A DNA stretch of 64,000 bases from the NCBI GenBank assembly GCA_045605765.1, contig JAZUQQ010000004.1, positions 124,001-188,000 on the forward strand, in the 5' to 3' direction. The stretch is from SIG672 sp045605765. GTDB lineage: Bacteria; Bacillota; Clostridia; Oscillospirales; CAG-272. This document shows, in pieces, positions 62,823 to 64,000 of the stretch (position 1 is its first letter; the number at the start of each line of letters is the position of its first letter). The translations under genes were made by a program, and so were the position numbers. The notes below the pieces were generated by a model, which was not told where the DNA came from, did no database searches, and was given only the letters and a program-made list of their open reading frames with translations.

Positions 62823-64000
62823 CAGTCTTCGCCTCCCGCAAGAGCTTCAAGCGCAGTCTGTTTTGCATCGGGACGGCTATCACCGTGCTTTACACAAAGC
62901 ATAGTCAGGAAGGAGATCGCCACACAAAGAGCGGCATACGGGAAAAGAAGCTTGTAGCTAACGTTGAGAAAAACTCCTGAAAGTACGGGGGTTATTACCT
63001 GTGCTGCCATCGAGAATGCGTAGTAATATCCCGTGTATTTCCCAATATCGCTGCCTCGGCTCATCTCAACGACCATCGGGAAGGAGTTTACGTTTATTGA
63101 TGCCCAAGCAATACCAACGAGCGCAAAAACTATATTTATGTACCAAGCAAATTTGCAGAATCCCGCAACAAGGAAGCAGATAGCAAGAAGAGCAACTCCG
63201 AAGAGTATCGTCTTTTTACGTCCGATCTTACTCGAAATGATACCGATCGGAACGAACGAAAAGAGTGCAACGCCCATAGCTATCATAAGACACATAGCAG
63301 TCGTAGAGTCGGTAAGCTGCCATACCTCTACCGAATATCTCGAAAGCGCAGAGGTGACCGCGTTATATCCCATATACCAGAAGGCTACCGAAAGAAGCAT
63401 AAAGACAAGGCTTCTGAGAACGTCCTTCGGCATCTTTTTGCCTACGTTTTCATCGGTCGGTTCTTCGTCGGCAATACCGTGTGCGCGTTCCAAGGCTTCT
63501 CTCTCGGCAACGAACTTGTTTTCCTTAACGAAAACGAGAAGAACCACGACCGAGAGTATCATTATAACGCCAAGTATTGCAAAAACTGCTGTATAATCGG
63601 GATTTATTCTCGTAAAGCTATCGTTTACTCCGAAATAGGTTTCTTCGCAGGAAGGACAGAAAACGTTCTGTACTCCGCTTCCGAGATTATCCACCGAATG
63701 TCCTGTGGGGCAGACATAGGTGTATTTCGAGGTATCGAATATCATAATGAGTACAAGGGTGATAAGTCCGCCGACCGAGCCGAGCAGGTTTATTATAGCG
63801 TTGCCCTTCGAGCGAAGAGGCTTGGGAGTAACGTCAGGCATAAGCGAAACGGCAGGAGAGCGGAATGTGCTCATAGCAACGAGCGCAAGGAAGAGTGCCG
63901 CGATAAACAAAACGAGGTTCTTATGATTTGCGGCAAACGGCATAAGCATCATAAAGACGACTGCCGCCATAGTTCCAAATACTATGTAGGGCATACGCTT
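62822..64000 (-). CDS. MFS transporter (GPH/SLC45-like), 5' part outside window
   Basis: At least 392 codons; the frame is open at base 64000, where AAGCGT precedes ATG, so KRMPY continues a KRMPYIVFG motif and the start is beyond the edge. Helices follow (MAAVVFMMLMPF, ALFLALVAMSTF, then others). The sugar-transporter-like motif FRSPAVSLMPDVTPKPLRSKGNAI is present, with GKYTGYYYAFSMAAQVITPVLSG near the end. An unusual loop at about residues 93-124 of the visible part has CPTGH...CPSC, a zinc-ribbon-like insert outside the membrane. Substrate unknown; it is coupled to the GDPD gene. Confidence 0.85.
   Translation of the reverse strand, partial: KRMPYIVFGTMAAVVFMMLMPFAANHKNLVLFIAALFLALVAMSTFRSPAVSLMPDVTPKPLRSKGNAIINLLGSVGGLITLVLIMIFDTSKYTYVCPTGHSVDNLGSGVQNVFCPSCEETYFGVNDSFTRINPDYTAVFAILGVIMILSVVVLLVFVKENKFVAEREALERAHGIADEEPTDENVGKKMPKDVLRSLVFMLLSVAFWYMGYNAVTSALSRYSVEVWQLTDSTTAMCLMIAMGVALFSFVPIGIISSKIGRKKTILFGVALLAICFLVAGFCKFAWYINIVFALVGIAWASINVNSFPMVVEMSRGSDIGKYTGYYYAFSMAAQVITPVLSGVFLNVSYKLLFPYAALCVAISFLTMLCVKHGDSRPDAKQTALEALAGGED

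Overview
The window is a stretch of a Gram-positive, Clostridia-type chromosome. The signs are the ribosomal/lipid order rpsB-tsf-pyrH-frr-uppS-cdsA, a SCIFF peptide with its radical-SAM maturase, Mini-III RNase, ThyX, an archaeal/eukaryote-like ProRS, many lipobox lipoproteins, strong AGGAGG ribosome binding sites and consensus sigma-A promoters (TTGACA-17-TATAAT). Genus cannot be told from the sequence. No rRNA, tRNA, CRISPR array, integrase or transposase was seen.

Layout. 1-5.1 kb (minus): rpsB-tsf, then pyrH-frr-uppS-cdsA (cdsA runs off the left edge). 5.1-9.1 kb (minus): a copper-type P-ATPase, its small metallochaperone, a PncC/CinA amidohydrolase and a membrane-anchored metallophosphoesterase. 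9.1-12 kb (minus): acyl-adenylate ligase, acyl carrier protein and a degenerate NERD-like membrane protein. 12.2-14.5 kb (plus): an unknown anchored protein with an NfeD-stomatin pair. 14.6-17 kb: an SGNH esterase and a KdgK-type sugar kinase.

17-33 kb (minus) looks like one 16-kb operon. It encodes a 2447-residue surface subtilase with leucine-rich repeats, a repeat-bearing lipoprotein, an oversized oligopeptide-binding protein, OppB, OppC, OppD, OppF and a small membrane protein. Read together they suggest outside digestion of protein coupled to peptide uptake.

33-41 kb holds three modular lipoproteins (the first with a TlpA-like thioredoxin domain) facing a two-gene unit: a four-helix membrane protein ending in a CxxC tail, and a NapH-like 4Fe-4S membrane protein fused to a thioredoxin domain. 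I infer an extracytoplasmic redox system; it is the best candidate for something undescribed. 41.4-44.9 kb is the SCIFF locus (scfA, scfB, a PLP decarboxylase-like gene, a VOC protein). It is followed by two decayed regulators (AbrB-like and XRE-like) and a cysteine desulfurase.

46.8-50.4 kb is an aromatic amino-acid operon (DAHP synthase, prephenate dehydrogenase, EPSP synthase). It is preceded by a clear ribosome-mediated attenuator: a Phe/Tyr-rich 29-codon leader peptide with mutually exclusive antiterminator and terminator hairpins. 50.4-64 kb: an XRE-TPR regulator, a methyltransferase-like protein, Mini-III, ThyX, a GT4 glycosyltransferase with a (GT)6 tract inside its promoter, a beta-helix carbohydrate-binding lipoprotein, an HtrA-type lipoprotein protease with a collagen-like tract, ProRS, a secreted GH24 lysozyme with Cys repeats and a dockerin-like end, a GDPD phosphodiesterase and an MFS transporter cut by the right edge. 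A short AT-rich palindromic repeat recurs five times at gene borders.
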